Shown here: one piece after another, positions 20,012-30,034 of the stretch
Layout: each line of letters opens with the position of its first letter
How positions within the stretch are numbered: position 1 is the stretch's first letter
Source: Leptobrachium leishanense
Lineage: Eukaryota > Chordata > Amphibia > Anura > Megophryidae
Direction of reading: 5' to 3'
Length of the DNA: 64,000 nucleotides
NCBI GenBank assembly: GCA_009667805.1
Contig: CM019063.1
Location: forward strand, 355,842,942 to 355,906,941
Made by a program: the position numbers and the translations under genes
Notes under the pieces: generated by a model
Told to the model about the DNA's origin: nothing
Database searches by the model: none
What the model saw: the letters and a program-made list of their open reading frames with translations, nothing else

Positions 20012-20841
20012 ATCGGGGATCTCTTCTGCATTCACAAAACCTCCAGCACTGAACTCTTACACAATACCACAAAAGGGTTACAGTGTGAAGGCACTTGCTG
20101 CCATGAAAGGCACAATATTTGGCTGCAATGACGCCTGTGCCAGATTTATATCATTTTAATTTTTTGAACCACAAGCTCCACCCCTGCACTCTTCCACAAT
20201 ACCACAGAGGGGTTACGGTGTGACGGCACTGTTGCCGACGCTAAAGGCCCAATTTTAAAGTGCCTTTTGTTACTTTCATCCAAAGCCTGCATAAGTTTCA
20301 CCATAATTTAGCCAAAAAAAATCACTAAACTTTTTCTGCGCGTGCCAAAATGGCTTTTCATGCAGGCTGCCGCCCCAAGCAGTTGTTTATGATGATAGAT
20401 TAAAGGAAAAGCATTTACCGTGATTTGAAATGTCATTTTTTTGTTTTTAAATGTTTCTATACATCCTAGAAATCCGCCACTTCACGGGCAGGTTATGGGG
20501 ACCTCCTAGGCACGATATTTGAAGGAATTTTTCATTTTTATTTTTAATCCTTAATTCATGGAAAACTCACTGTCCCTTTAGAAACGTTTTTTTTAAAACT
20601 CTTTGTCCTTGTTTCCTGTCCCCCAGGGCACTACACCCTTTTATGGCAAATACACCTTTTATGGCATACACCTTTTATGGCAAATATCTAGCATATATGC
20701 CCTGTTGGAGGGCACTCTAAAAATCGAATTTTGAGTCCCATTGACTTGTATTGAGTTCGAGTTCGAATTCGAACATTTGGAAAGTTCGAGTTCGAATGCG
20801 AACCGAACTCGGGGGGTGTTCGGCTCATCCCTAGTGATGAT

Positions 20842-20940
20842 GACACAGGTACTTCTGAGACTGCGGTTGGTCAGAGGAACAGCGGTGGAGAAGGGGGCCG
20901 CTTGACTGAAGCCTTCCGAACTTTTTTTGGTCCACGACAC
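20842..20940 (+). pseudogene. hAT-A transposase linker fragment
   Basis: Matches the region of hAT-B just downstream of its LLDPRYK block (19566-19660): DTGTSETAVGQRNSGGEGG and LTEAFRTFFGP in the best frame. It is cut by the solo LTR at 20941. Confidence 0.7.
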
Positions 20941-21825
20941 TGTTACATTCCCTCCACACATGCCCACTGGTCATGAGTTCTTCTCAACCCTTTCTGATTA
21001 TAGGGTTAATCTGGCTGGTTCTCCACCCCTGGAGTCTCAGCGTCTGACCAGACCTGTGGTCATATGACCTGAACTGCCCTATATAATGGCAGTCAGTACA
21101 TTGGATCCCTGATCCAGTATAGTTCTGCTTTTCTGTGTTCCTGTATTTGTATTGCATATCTTGATCTTGGTTAATTGACTTCTGGCTACGTATCCTGACC
21201 GTTCTTCTGTTCAACCCTTGGTACCGTCTATTGGTATTTCTGGTTTAAGACTCCTGGCCTGGTATAGTGACTATTCTCTTGCTTTATCCCATTTTGTATG
21301 TATGGTCTTCAGGTTCTGGTTTGTTTGTACCACACTACAGACTCTGTTGTTTATGTTTCTGGTTCTGGTGTAAGACCTAATCGCAAGGCTTCCAGTGGTT
21401 TGTGCTGGTTGCAGCATAATCTGTTTCTAGTGAAGTCCTCCCCTGCAGGTTGTAGACTTCATTCCTGTCTAGTCTGGTGTTCTGTGTCTTTGTATCTAGT
21501 ACTGCTACTTATTGTTTTAGAGACCACATCAAGGATCTCTTTCTAGTTAGCACCATTGTTCAAGTCATTTCTGTTTAACCCCTGATTGTTCATTGTCATT
21601 TCATGTTTCCCACCCTGTACTCTGTGTAGATTAGAAGGCCATCCAAAGGACCTTACCCCAGAGCAGGGCGTTCCTCGTGTGTGTACAGTCTTGTCTTGTC
21701 TGGTTATTTCTGTATTCAGTGTTCAGGGTTCTGCATTATGCAGAGAAACACATACCAGCCTAAAGGGCTTAAAACACTCCACAGCAGGGACCCCCCTTTG
21801 GCACCCGAGGGGGGCCACCGTAACA
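20941..21825 (+). mobile_element. solo LTR in hAT-A
   Basis: Starts TGTTACATTCC, ends CCACCGTAACA (TGTTAC/GTAACA inverted ends), flanked by perfect 5-bp GACAC (20936-20940, 21826-21830). 885 bp. A TATA box CTATATAATGG near 21080 on the plus strand gives the probable orientation. Gypsy-type by size and 5-bp duplication; no internal region remains. Confidence 0.88.
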
Positions 21826-21830
21826 GACAC

Positions 21831-22163
21831 CCAGGGACGTTAAATGTAGGCACCTATCGCCAGCGTCTTCACCATATGGCGCAGGACTACCTAGGGGCAA
21901 GGACAGACCTGAATAGCTTTACAGCAGATGATCCACTGGCTTACTGGGTGTTGAGATTAGATCACTGGCCAGAATTTAGCCAATATGCTATGCAGCTACT
22001 AGGCTGCCCTTCATCCAGCGTGCTTTCTAAAAGGACGTTCAGTGCCGCTGGAGGTTTTGTCACAGACAAAAGAGTACGTCTGTCCACCGACTCTGTAAAC
22101 CAGCTGACATTTCTAAAAATTCCTGGATCAGCAGCAGCTATCACTCCCCTGATTCTGATTTAA
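21831..22163 (+). pseudogene. hAT-A transposase C-terminal (hATC) dimerisation domain
   Basis: TYRQRLHHMAQDYLGA, DDPLAYWVLRLDHWPEF and SSVLSKRTFSAAGGFVTDKR. The normally conserved Glu in the SERTFS motif, retained in hAT-B, is Lys here. This domain mediates transposase oligomerisation. It is the last coding piece of hAT-A; 3' non-coding sequence follows to 22375. Confidence 0.85.
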
Positions 22164-22375
22164 CTGAATAGATCAGGGATCTATTCTGCATTCCAAAAAC
22201 TTCCTAGGCTGCTTATACTTGTGGGAGTATGTGTATTATGCATTGTTCAACTTAGATTGTCGGTGTCGTGCACCACCGACTAAGACACAATTTTTCTGCA
22301 CTTGAACGTGACAGGTGCATATCCAATACCTCAGAGGGGTTACGGTGTGAAGGCACTAGCTGGCACCAAAGGCCC

Positions 22376-22843
22376 TGTCAGGGTGGCACCTGGCATACGC
22401 TGTGGTGGGAACCAAGTTCATGGGGTTAGAGCCCTTTAGGCAGGGATATGCAGGTTGTACCTGAGGAGAGGCTGGCTGATACAGGTTAGAGTCCATGACG
22501 TGGTACAAAGGGGTAAACAGGGAGAATAGTCAGGACGGTCCGTGATCAGTGGCTGGCAGCAAGGAGGCAAGGTCGGTGGGTCAAGCAAGGTCTGGTACAC
22601 GGTTATCAGCATAAACCGAAAGGTAGGTCTGAATAGCACAGGGGTTGAATTGTCAATGCAAAGCCAAGTTGCACAGGGGGAGTTTCTCTTTTATTGACAG
22701 ACAGACAGGAGGGTTTGGTGTGTGTTAGGGGTTAAACCAAAGTGAAACACCAATCAGTGCTGGACAGGTCTGAGGCAGCACTTTTCAAGTATGCATACAT
22801 GCAGAGCAGGTTCTTGCGCACATACAGGTACTGATCCCTGACA
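22376..22843 (-). repeat. 3' LTR of the gag-only element
   Basis: 468 bp, TGTCAGGG ... CCCTGACA; closely matches 28729-29197. The polypurine-like CTCCTTTGGGGGGATTC on the minus strand directly precedes it (22844-22860). Confidence 0.92.
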
Positions 22844-23739
22844 GAATCCCCCCAAAGGAGCGGCCTCAGGACGATCCTGACTGGACTCGAAGCTGGGCAC
22901 CTGCGGGCAAGAGGACTAAGTCCATTTTGCTGCTACCTGGTCCCAGGTGGGGAAGACAAAGGATCCCTGAACTGTATAGGGTCCTGGTTTTTCATGTAGA
23001 GGGTCTGAACACGTAGAACTGTCATAACCACGGAGAGACCTGGAAACAGTTGGGTACAGATAGGGGTCAAGGGCACCAGAATACATTGTGCTCACGTAGG
23101 CAGAGGGGCAACAGGTCTTCAGATTCTTCAGCCAGGGGTCTTGTATTGTGAGATTGAATACGTTTCTTCCACTGGCGTTCTGGCTTTGGATGCGTCACAG
23201 GTCTTGCCCTCCAGAGTGTTCCGGACAGTACAATCGTCTGTCATAACAGTACCCACACGATGAGGTGGCACTACTGCAGGAACTTTCATTTCCTCAGGCG
23301 TTTCATCACAGGAGGAGTCACTGAGCTGTATGCAGTTCTGCCCAGGTTTCTTATGGGGAAGAGTGGTGATAGCCCCCACATACATAGTGCGTTGACCCAG
23401 GGATCCCCTGGAGCGCCGAGCAGTCTGCAGCTAAGGCTCACCATCCGAGTCCAGTGTCCCAGTCCTCTTACTCAGGGTCTTGTGGGAAACAGTGCCAGTG
23501 AGATGGAAATGATACTTGCTGGCTGGGAGTGATGGGAGTCACTGTCAGCGTTAACTGTGCGGTCTTGGGCAATGTTGCAGCTTGCCTGATGTACAGAGCC
23601 TCCTCAAATCGTGCCAGATCTTCCTTCCACACCACGTCCCAATGGATGCAAATACACAGTCAGATTGTTCTGCATATGCAGGTTATGGGGTGGTACAGGT
23701 AATGACAGTTCCTGGTAACATTAAGGTTCCTTGTACACT
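22844..23739 (-). other. internal region of the gag-only element without recognisable coding
   Basis: About 0.9 kb between the 3' LTR and the L2 LINE. The longest minus frame is 85 codons (23128-23385) and has no domain I can name. There is no Asp protease, YxDD or integrase motif in any frame, so pol is absent rather than just mutated. Confidence 0.6.
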
Positions 23740-24189
23740 ATATTATTATTATTTTATTATTATTCATTATTTATAAAGCGCCAGCATATTCCGCAGCGCT
23801 GTACAATAAGCACAGTATAGACAGGGTTACAATACATTGAACAACATTTGACAAACAGTACAGGAGGAGATGAGGGCCCTATTCCCGTAGGAACTCACAA
23901 TCTAGGAGGGTTGGGGTTGGAAACAGGAGGAGAGGACTGTAAGGTGAGAGTGATTGATGGTTGCATCAGTGAGTTGGGTGGTAGGCTTCCCTAAATAGGA
24001 ACGTTTTAAGGGAGCGTTTGAAGGAAGAGAAGTTAAGGGAAAGTCTGACAGTACGAGGGATAGCGTTCCAGAGAGTGGGGGCTGCGCGTGTGAAGTCCTG
24101 CAGTCTATCATGGGAAGAGGTGATGCGGGGAGAAGCTAGGCGCAGGTCACTGTTTGACCTTAGGGAGCGGGCTGGGGTGTATTTGGTGA

Positions 24190-27016
24190 TTAGTGAGGAC
24201 AGGTAGTGGGGCGCTGAGTTAGTGAGGGTTTTGTAGGTAAGGATAAGGATTTTGAACTTAATTCTGCAGTGGATGGGGAGCCAGTGAAGGGACTCGCAGA
24301 GGGAGCGGCAGAGACAGAGCGGCGGGTGAGGTGAATTAGCCTGGCGGAGGCGTTCAGGATGGATTGTAGGGGGGAGAGGCGGGACAGAGGGAGGCCAGAT
24401 AAGAGATTATTGCAATAGTCGAGTCGGGAGATTACCAGGGCGTGTATGAGTTGCTTTGTGGTGACAGCGGTAAGAAATGGCTGAATTCTGGAAATATTAC
24501 GCAGTTGGTATCGGCAGGAGGAGGAAAGAGACTGGATGTGGGGGATGAAGGAAAGAGCAGAGTCAAGTGTAACTCCAAGACAGCGAACTTGGTTTGATGG
24601 GGAGATGGTGATACCCTCCACCATGATAGAGAAGTCAGGAGGTGGGGAGGCATTGGAGGGAGGAATAAGTAGGAGCTCAGTCTTTGACATGTTGATCTTT
24701 AGGTGGTGGGAGGCCATCCAGGAGGAGATGCCAGATAAACAGTCACTGACTTTTGAGAGGACAGTGGGAGAGAGATCAGGGGTAGAGAGGTAGATCTGAG
24801 TGTCATCAGCGTAGAGGTGGTAATTAAAGCCAAAGCTGTTGATGATTTTGCCCAGGGAGGAGGTGTAGATGGAAAAGAGCGGAGGACCAAGGACAGAGCC
24901 TTGAGGTACACCAACAGATAGAGGCAATGAAGAGGAGGAGTTACCAGCAAAGGACACACAGAAGGACCTGTTGGATAAATAGGAGTCAACCCAAGCAAGT
25001 GCAGTGTCACCGAGACCCAGAGAGTTGAGGGTCTGTAGAAGGAGGGGGTGGTCAACAGTGTCAAAAGCAGCCGAGAGGTCAAGCAGAATGAGAATAGAAT
25101 AGTGGCCATGTTTTTTAGCAGTTAGGAGGTTGTTGGTGACTTTAGTGAGGGCAGTTTCAGTTGAGTGTAGGGGACGGAACCCAGATTGCAGGGGGTCAAG
25201 TAGGGAATTGGAGGACAGGAAGAGGGAGAGGCGGTTGAAGACTAGTTTTTCTAAGAGCTTTTGATGTGAAGGGAAGCAGGGATACAGGGCGGTAGTTGGA
25301 TGGAGAGTTGGGGTCTAGGGATGGTTTCTTTAGTAAAGGGGTAACTAGCGCGTGTTTGAAGGCGGATGGAAAGGAGCCAGTGGAGAGAGATAGGTTGAAG
25401 ATGTGTGTGAGAGCAGGGGTGAGAGGGGAGGAATTAGATGTGAGGGAATGGGGTCGAGCGGGCACGTGGTGAGATGTGAGGAGGACAATAAGGAATTGAC
25501 TTCCTCCTCAGTGGCTGGGAGGAAGCGGCAGAGGGTGGCAGAGGGGACCTGTGGGAGTGGAGGTGGCAGATAACTATCTTGTGTTGGGATGTTGCTTCTG
25601 ATAGTTAGAGTTTTACTGAGGAAGTAGTCTGCCAGGTCTTGAGCGCTGAAGGCAGCTGAGGGGGGAGGTGCAGGTGGGTAGAGGAGGGTGTTGAAGGTGG
25701 ACCAGAGCCATTTAGGGTTGGAGGACAGCGTAGATATAAGAGATGAGAAGAAGGATTGTTTGGCCAAGTGGAGGGCAGAGGTGTATGACCGGAGAATAAA
25801 CTTGAAGTGAACAAAATCAGCTTCAGAGCGGGATTTCCTCCAGGCACGCTCTGCGGTGCGGGAGCATCTTTGCAGGTAGTGAGTCTGGAGGGTGTGCCAG
25901 GGCTGAAGCTGGCGGCGTGGGGCCTTACAGAGTCGAAGAGGAGCAAGAGTGTCTAGAGCAGAGATAAGCGTAGTGTTGTAGTGATTAGTGGCAGCATCAG
26001 GGCAGGTGAAGGATGAGGTATGAGGGAGGTGGTGAAGTAGGTTGGAGAATTGATGGGGGTCCACAGCATGTAGATTTCTGCGAGTGTGTGTGCGGGGTGG
26101 GGGAGCAGGGTGTTTAGGAAGTCCAGATAGTTTGAAAGAGAGAAGGTGGTGGTCAGAGATGGGGAAAGGGCGACATTTGAACTCAGAAATGGAGCAGAGG
26201 TTGGAAAAGACAAGGTCAATAGCGTGACCATCGCGGTGGGTAGGGAGAAGGGAGGATTGTGTGAGTCCAAGGGAGGACGTGAGTGAAAGAAGTTTGGAGG
26301 CAGCAGGAGCGGAAGGATCGTCAATGGGAATGTTGAAGTCCCTGAGAATTAGGCATGGAAGATTAGAAGACAGGAAGTGAGAAAGCCAGGTAGCAAAGTG
26401 GTCAAAGAACTGGGAGGTTGGTCCCGGTGGGCGGTAGATGACTGCCACCCTGAGGGCCAGAGGAGAGAACAGGCGGATGCAGTGTGTCTCGAAGGAGGAG
26501 AAGGAGAGGGATGGGGTGGAGGGAGATGCTGGTAGGTGCAGGTGGGAGAGAGCAGGAGTCCGACCCCGCCACCATTTCTCTCACCCGGTCTGGGGGTATG
26601 GCTCAAGTGTAGACCGCCATGTGAGAGAGCAGCAACGGAGGCCGTGTCAGAGGGAGTTAGCCAGGTTTCAGTTAAAGCTAGGAGGTTGAAGGAGTTTGAA
26701 AGGAAGAGGTCATGGACGGCTGTGAGTTTGTTGCACACAGAGCGAGCGTTCCAGAGGGCGCAGGAGAAAAAGGACAGGCGCTGAGGGATGATGGGAATGA
26801 GGTTGCTGGGCTTGCAGGGAGGTGATTTATGTGCGATGGAGATAGGATGAGAGGGAAGTATTGGATGTGTAGTGGGGCCAGGGTTAGTGGATATGTCACC
26901 TGAATAGAGTAACAGCAGGAGGGTGAGAAAGAGAAGGTGGGAATGGGATTTGTGGGAGTGGGAGGCAGCACGAGAGATAGAGGGCGACCATGTTCAGAGG
27001 AAACAAAGGAGCTCAT
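24190..27016 (-). pseudogene. L2-type LINE ORF2 (endonuclease and reverse transcriptase), frameshifted
   Basis: APE-type endonuclease pieces: LLALTETWLTP (26349-26738 frame), then AVIYRPPGP, LILRDFNIP (the usual Gly before DFN is Arg) and ISDHHLLSFKL in a long 367-codon frame (25345-26448). RT pieces: [12 protein letters not shown] (25196-25465), then [20 protein letters not shown] and [12 protein letters not shown], with the catalytic YADD, in a 255-codon frame (24190-24957), followed by the L2-style thumb [14 protein letters not shown]. Frames change at least four times. The clade assignment (L2 rather than CR1) rests on the [10 protein letters not shown] and DYCNNLL style. Confidence 0.88.
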
Positions 27017-27216
27017 GCGAGGCCATCATGTGGGACGAGAGGAGGGAGGGAGAGATGCAGATAGTGTAGGGGTCGGTGGTAGAGGGGCAGGAGTTCCATT
27101 TAAGGAGAAAGGTAGAAGTAAAGAGCAGAAGCGTGAGAGACAGCATGATATAGACGTGAGTTTACCAGAGTAAAAAGTGGGCCTTGCAGTTTTGCAGTTC
27201 CTTCCTCCAGTCCCGC

Positions 27217-27436
27217 AACTCCAGGAATCAACTCTGAACGTCCACTTAAGAATGCCACTCAACTCCAGGAATCAACTCTGAACGTCCACTTAAGAATGCA
27301 ACTCAACTCCAGGAATCAACTCTGAACGTCCACTTAAGAATGCCACTCAACTCCAGGAATCAACTCTGAACGTCCACTTAAGAATGCCACTCAACTCCAG
27401 GAATCAACTCTGAACGTCCACTTAAGAATGCCACTT
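27217..27436 (-). repeat. five 44-bp tandem monomers at the L2 5' end
   Basis: Unit begins AACTCCAGGAATCAACTCTG and repeats at 27217, 27261, 27305, 27349 and 27393 with almost no differences. A sixth copy with about 35 bp of extra shared flank is at 27843-27921. 5' monomer arrays are known in some LINEs, where they act as promoters; that role is inference here. Confidence 0.85.
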
Positions 27437-27908
27437 GGAAATGACACTGGAGCCTGGCTCAATGGAGCCTGTTATAGTTGTTTTATAGGGCGGACTGATT
27501 GCATTCAGGCAGTTAAAAAGTCAACACCTGAAAAAGTCAACACCTGAAGCTGGATGGGCTGTGTCAATAGGGAAGGAGATTCACATGCTAATTAGCAAAG
27601 CAAATGGTGGAGAAAAACAAAAATAAATAAAAAATAAATAAAAACAGCAAAAAACCAAGGTAACCTTACAATGTGGGTGCCTGCGAATACTGGGTGATGG
27701 GGGTCCTGCCAGCAAAAGTATGCAGGGGATCAGTTGAGATGTGGGTGTCTGTGGATGATGGGTGATGGGTGATAATGTCCTACCTGTGGAGAGAGGAGAC
27801 ACAGGAATTAGGGATCGTGCTGGCGTAGGGGATCTTGGATAAAACTCCAGGAATCAACTCTGAACGTCCACTTAAGAATGCCACTTGGAAATGACACTGG
27901 AGCCTGGC

Positions 27909-28726
27909 TCAATGGAGCCTATATGGGACCTCTTCCTTAGGTACCTGCTCTGGATCTACATAATCTGAGGATAGACGGCCAAATGGCAAGAACTCACAAA
28001 GAGGGTCATAGCCAGCACCCTCCACTTCACAGATGGCCGGGTCTTGCTGACTGAGAGTGGTTGCACCTGGAATCTGCATACACATAACCTCCATAGGGAA
28101 CGGAGGTTCCATTTCCGCAGGTGTACTTTGATAGTCCATAGAAACCGGAGGGTCAAACTCCTCAGGTATAGGGGTCTTGTACTCCATGGGCAGTTTGGGT
28201 TCTTCCTCCTCTTCTGCATAGTCCTCCAGAGACTCCCTACCCCTGGGTATGGCGGGCTTGAGTCGTCTGGACCCAAGCTTTGGTGTATGAGGCTTTCTGG
28301 GTGCAGGCTTGGGAACCTGTGGTCTCCTGGGGGCAGGTTTGGGCTGTGGTGCAGAGATAGGAGCATGGGGTACATCTTTAAACACCAGAGTTTTTCACAC
28401 ACAGTCTTTTTCCTAGGGGTTTGCCGTGAGACCCTAGCCGGCTCGTGTGTGGGAGCTGGCCTTTTTGGGCGTCTTGCAGGACAGGCTGCGAGCCAGTGGT
28501 CTCTTGAGGCACAGTAGATACAGAGACCCTCCGCCATCCTCCTGGCGCGCTCCTCTGGAGCTAGCGGGTCTTTGGTTTTCCTTCCTGGGGAAACACACAT
28601 CTTGGGAGTGGTGCTTCTTAGGGAGTCCATGAAATCCCATACATCCCCCAGTACAACACATAACAGGTGGGCCAGATCTTCCAGGGCTGGTAGCATCCCT
28701 GCGGGCTCAGTAGATGGGCTTTGCAT
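27909..28726 (-). pseudogene. gag: gag fragment with zinc knuckle of the gag-only element
   Basis: Starts MQSPSTEPAGMLPALEDLAH at 28726, two bases after the 5' LTR and overlapping the primer site. Residues ~66-79 form CIYCASRDHWLAAC (C-x2-C-x4-H-x4-C). Then a basic stretch RRPKRPAPTHEPARVSR. A second frame (27909-28385) carries a Pro-rich tail with repeated APRKPHTPK-like units. The capsid region normally upstream of the knuckle is reduced to about 60 residues. This may be a rearranged, minimal gag or just leader-derived coding. Downstream it is cut by the L2. Confidence 0.75.
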
Positions 28727-28727
28727 T
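28717..28727 (-). promoter_or_regulatory. self-complementary primer-binding site of the gag-only element
   Basis: The minus strand reads AATGCAAAGCC 1 nt inside the 5' LTR. Its reverse complement GGCTTTGCATT is at 29019-29009 (minus) in the 5' LTR, about 30 nt downstream of an AATAAAAG TATA-like box. 11 of 11 bases match. The gag ATG (28726) lies within the site. Confidence 0.75.
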
Positions 28728-28728
28728 C

Positions 28729-29197
28729 AGTCAGGGTGGCACCTGGCATACGCCTTGGTGGGACCCAAGTGCATGGGGTTAGAGCCCTTTAGGCAGGGAT
28801 ATGCAGGGTGTACCTGAGGAGAGGCTGGCTGATACAGGTTAGAGTCCATGGCCCGATACAAAGGGGTAAACCAGGGAGAATAGTCAGGACAGTCCGTGAT
28901 CAGTGGCTGGCAGCTAGGAGGCAAGGTCAGTGGGTCAAGCAGGGTCTGGTACACGGTTATCAGCATAAACCAAAAGGCAGGTCTGAATATCACAGGGGTT
29001 GACTTGTCAATGCAAAGCCAAGTTGCACAGGGGGAGTTTCTCTTTTATTGACAGACAGACAGGAGGGTTTGGTGTGTGTTAGGGGTTAAACCAAAGTGAA
29101 ACACCAATCAGTACTGGACAGGTCTGAGGCAGCACTTTTCAAGTATACATACATGCAGAGCAGGTTCTTGTGCACATACAGGTACTGATCCCTGACA
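28729..29197 (-). repeat. 5' LTR of the gag-only element, with promoter
   Basis: 469 bp. On the minus strand CAATAAAAGAG (about 29050-29040) is the TATA-like box, and the predicted RNA start is near 29019. Confidence 0.9.
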
Positions 29198-29202
29198 GGC
29201 CC

Positions 29203-29440
29203 AATATTTGGGTGCACTGCAACTGAGGCGTGTACCAGATTCATATCATTTTAATATTTGACCGCAGGGTCCACCCCTGCACTCTTCCACAATACCTCAA
29301 TGGGGCTATGGTGTGAAGGCACTAGGTGGCACCAAAGGCCCAATTTTAAAGCACCTGTTCTGTTACTTTCATCAAAGCCTGCATAAGAGGCACCATAATC
29401 TTGCCAAAAAATCACTAAACTTGCTCTGCGTGTACTAAAA
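29203..29440 (+). mobile_element. hAT-A 3' non-coding segment, truncated
   Basis: Aligns with hAT-B 20110-20345 (ATCATTTTAAT, CCACCCCTGCACTCTTCCAC, AAAAATCACTAAACTT). The match ends at about 29440; the terminal ~480 bp and right TIR are missing. Confidence 0.8.
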
Positions 29441-30034
29441 GGTCTCCTGTTACATCCTCAGCCCCTGCTATGCTTCCTGGGGGGTCTGGGCAAGGTTCTG
29501 TGCCAAGGGCTGGTCGAGTGCCAGCACCATGTAATGGATGAGCGGTGTTTGAGGGGGCGGGGCCTGGCATGGTCACAAGGAGCCGCCGGATTTTAAAAAA
29601 AGCGAGGAGTTGCCTCGTCGTCCTGACGTGGAGTCCTGTTCCCGCATCGATTCCTCTCATTCATTATTGCTAATACATTGCCAACCCAGCTTGTCTACGA
29701 TTCCTGCTCCTGATTTTGACCCGGCTTCTCTCTGACCATCTATTTTTCATGCTATAGTGGTGACTAGTGTTGTGCGCCTTTGGTTTAACCCCATGCACAC
29801 TGCTTGGGGTTTTACTCAATTCATGGGGAGATTTCCCTTTTGCCCTGGTTTTCTTACTGCAGCCTTATCGGGGGTTAGCTCCAGGTCTAAGTGTTCTGAG
29901 ATATGACTGTTGGTTATCAGCTTATGTTCAGCTTGCTCGATTTGCCAAAAGTACCCAGGCTTGCACGATCCCTAAACCTGTGTGTCTATCAATAGACCCT
30001 GGTAATCATAAGTTACAGAATACCCGATCAAGGT
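29441..30034 (+). mobile_element. probable LTR-like sequence, unresolved
   Basis: From TGTTACATCC (about 29451) the sequence has LTR-like composition, a TATA-like ATTTTAAAAAAAG near 29590 and pyrimidine-rich CCTGATTTTGACCCGGC. A TG...CA end is possible at GTTACA (30010-30015), but I find no target duplication. It borders the resumed CR1 LINE. Possibly a truncated LTR that replaced the hAT-A right end. Confidence 0.35.

Larger units (their letters stand above)
15089..20833 (+). mobile_element. hAT-B: second ZBED-type hAT, nested in hAT-A
   Basis: Left end TAGGGATGAGCTGTTCGG, right end in reverse TAGGGATGAGCCGAACACC. A perfect 8-bp target duplication GTGATGAT is at 15081-15088 and 20834-20841, and the hAT-A sequence rejoins exactly across it. 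5.7 kb including a 739-bp solo LTR. It is the same family as its host, and its 3' non-coding region (20040-20830) is the reference that let me delimit hAT-A and hAT-C. Confidence 0.95.
23740..27921 (-). mobile_element. L2-type LINE inserted in the gag-only element
   Basis: On the minus strand: 5' monomers (27217-27436), coding region (about 27016-24190), then a 3' end ACAGCGCTGCGGAATATGC with a tail of ATTATT/AATAAT repeats (23740-23775). Short CTATAT matches flank it (about 23739 and 27920), a tentative target duplication. The near-complete length makes it the most intact LINE in the window, though its frames are broken. Confidence 0.85.
22376..29197 (-). mobile_element. gag-only (non-autonomous) LTR retrotransposon
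   Basis: LTRs at 22376-22843 (3') and 28729-29197 (5') start TGTCAGGG and end CCTGACA; the first base of the 5' LTR copy is changed to A. A perfect 5-bp duplication GGCCC is at 22371-22375 and 29198-29202. Without the L2 insertion the internal region is only about 1.7 kb: a gag fragment with a zinc knuckle and no protease, RT or integrase motif. It must have been copied by enzymes of a related element. It also has a self-complementary primer site. Confidence 0.9.
3636..29440 (+). mobile_element. hAT-A: ZBED-type hAT transposon split by at least six insertions
   Basis: The left end TAGGGATGGGCTGCCGG starts at 3636 after the LINE. Its own pieces are 3636-4217, 4778-7058, 12469-12736, 14696-15088, 20834-20940, 21826-22375 and 29198 to about 29440. 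I joined them by comparing each junction with the sister copy hAT-B, which reads straight across the sites. The right terminus is not found: the match to hAT-B stops near 29440, so the 3' end is deleted or truncated. The transposase is encoded on the plus strand but is dead. This is the oldest DNA transposon in the block, since everything between 4218 and 29197 landed in it. Confidence 0.85.

Noticed and set aside
23128..23385. A pol remnant in the gag-only element
   Set aside because: No catalytic or structural motif of PR, RT, RNase H or IN in any frame.
29451..30015. A TSD-supported solo LTR
   Set aside because: The start TGTTACA and LTR-like composition are there, but no matching duplication or convincing right end; kept only as low confidence.
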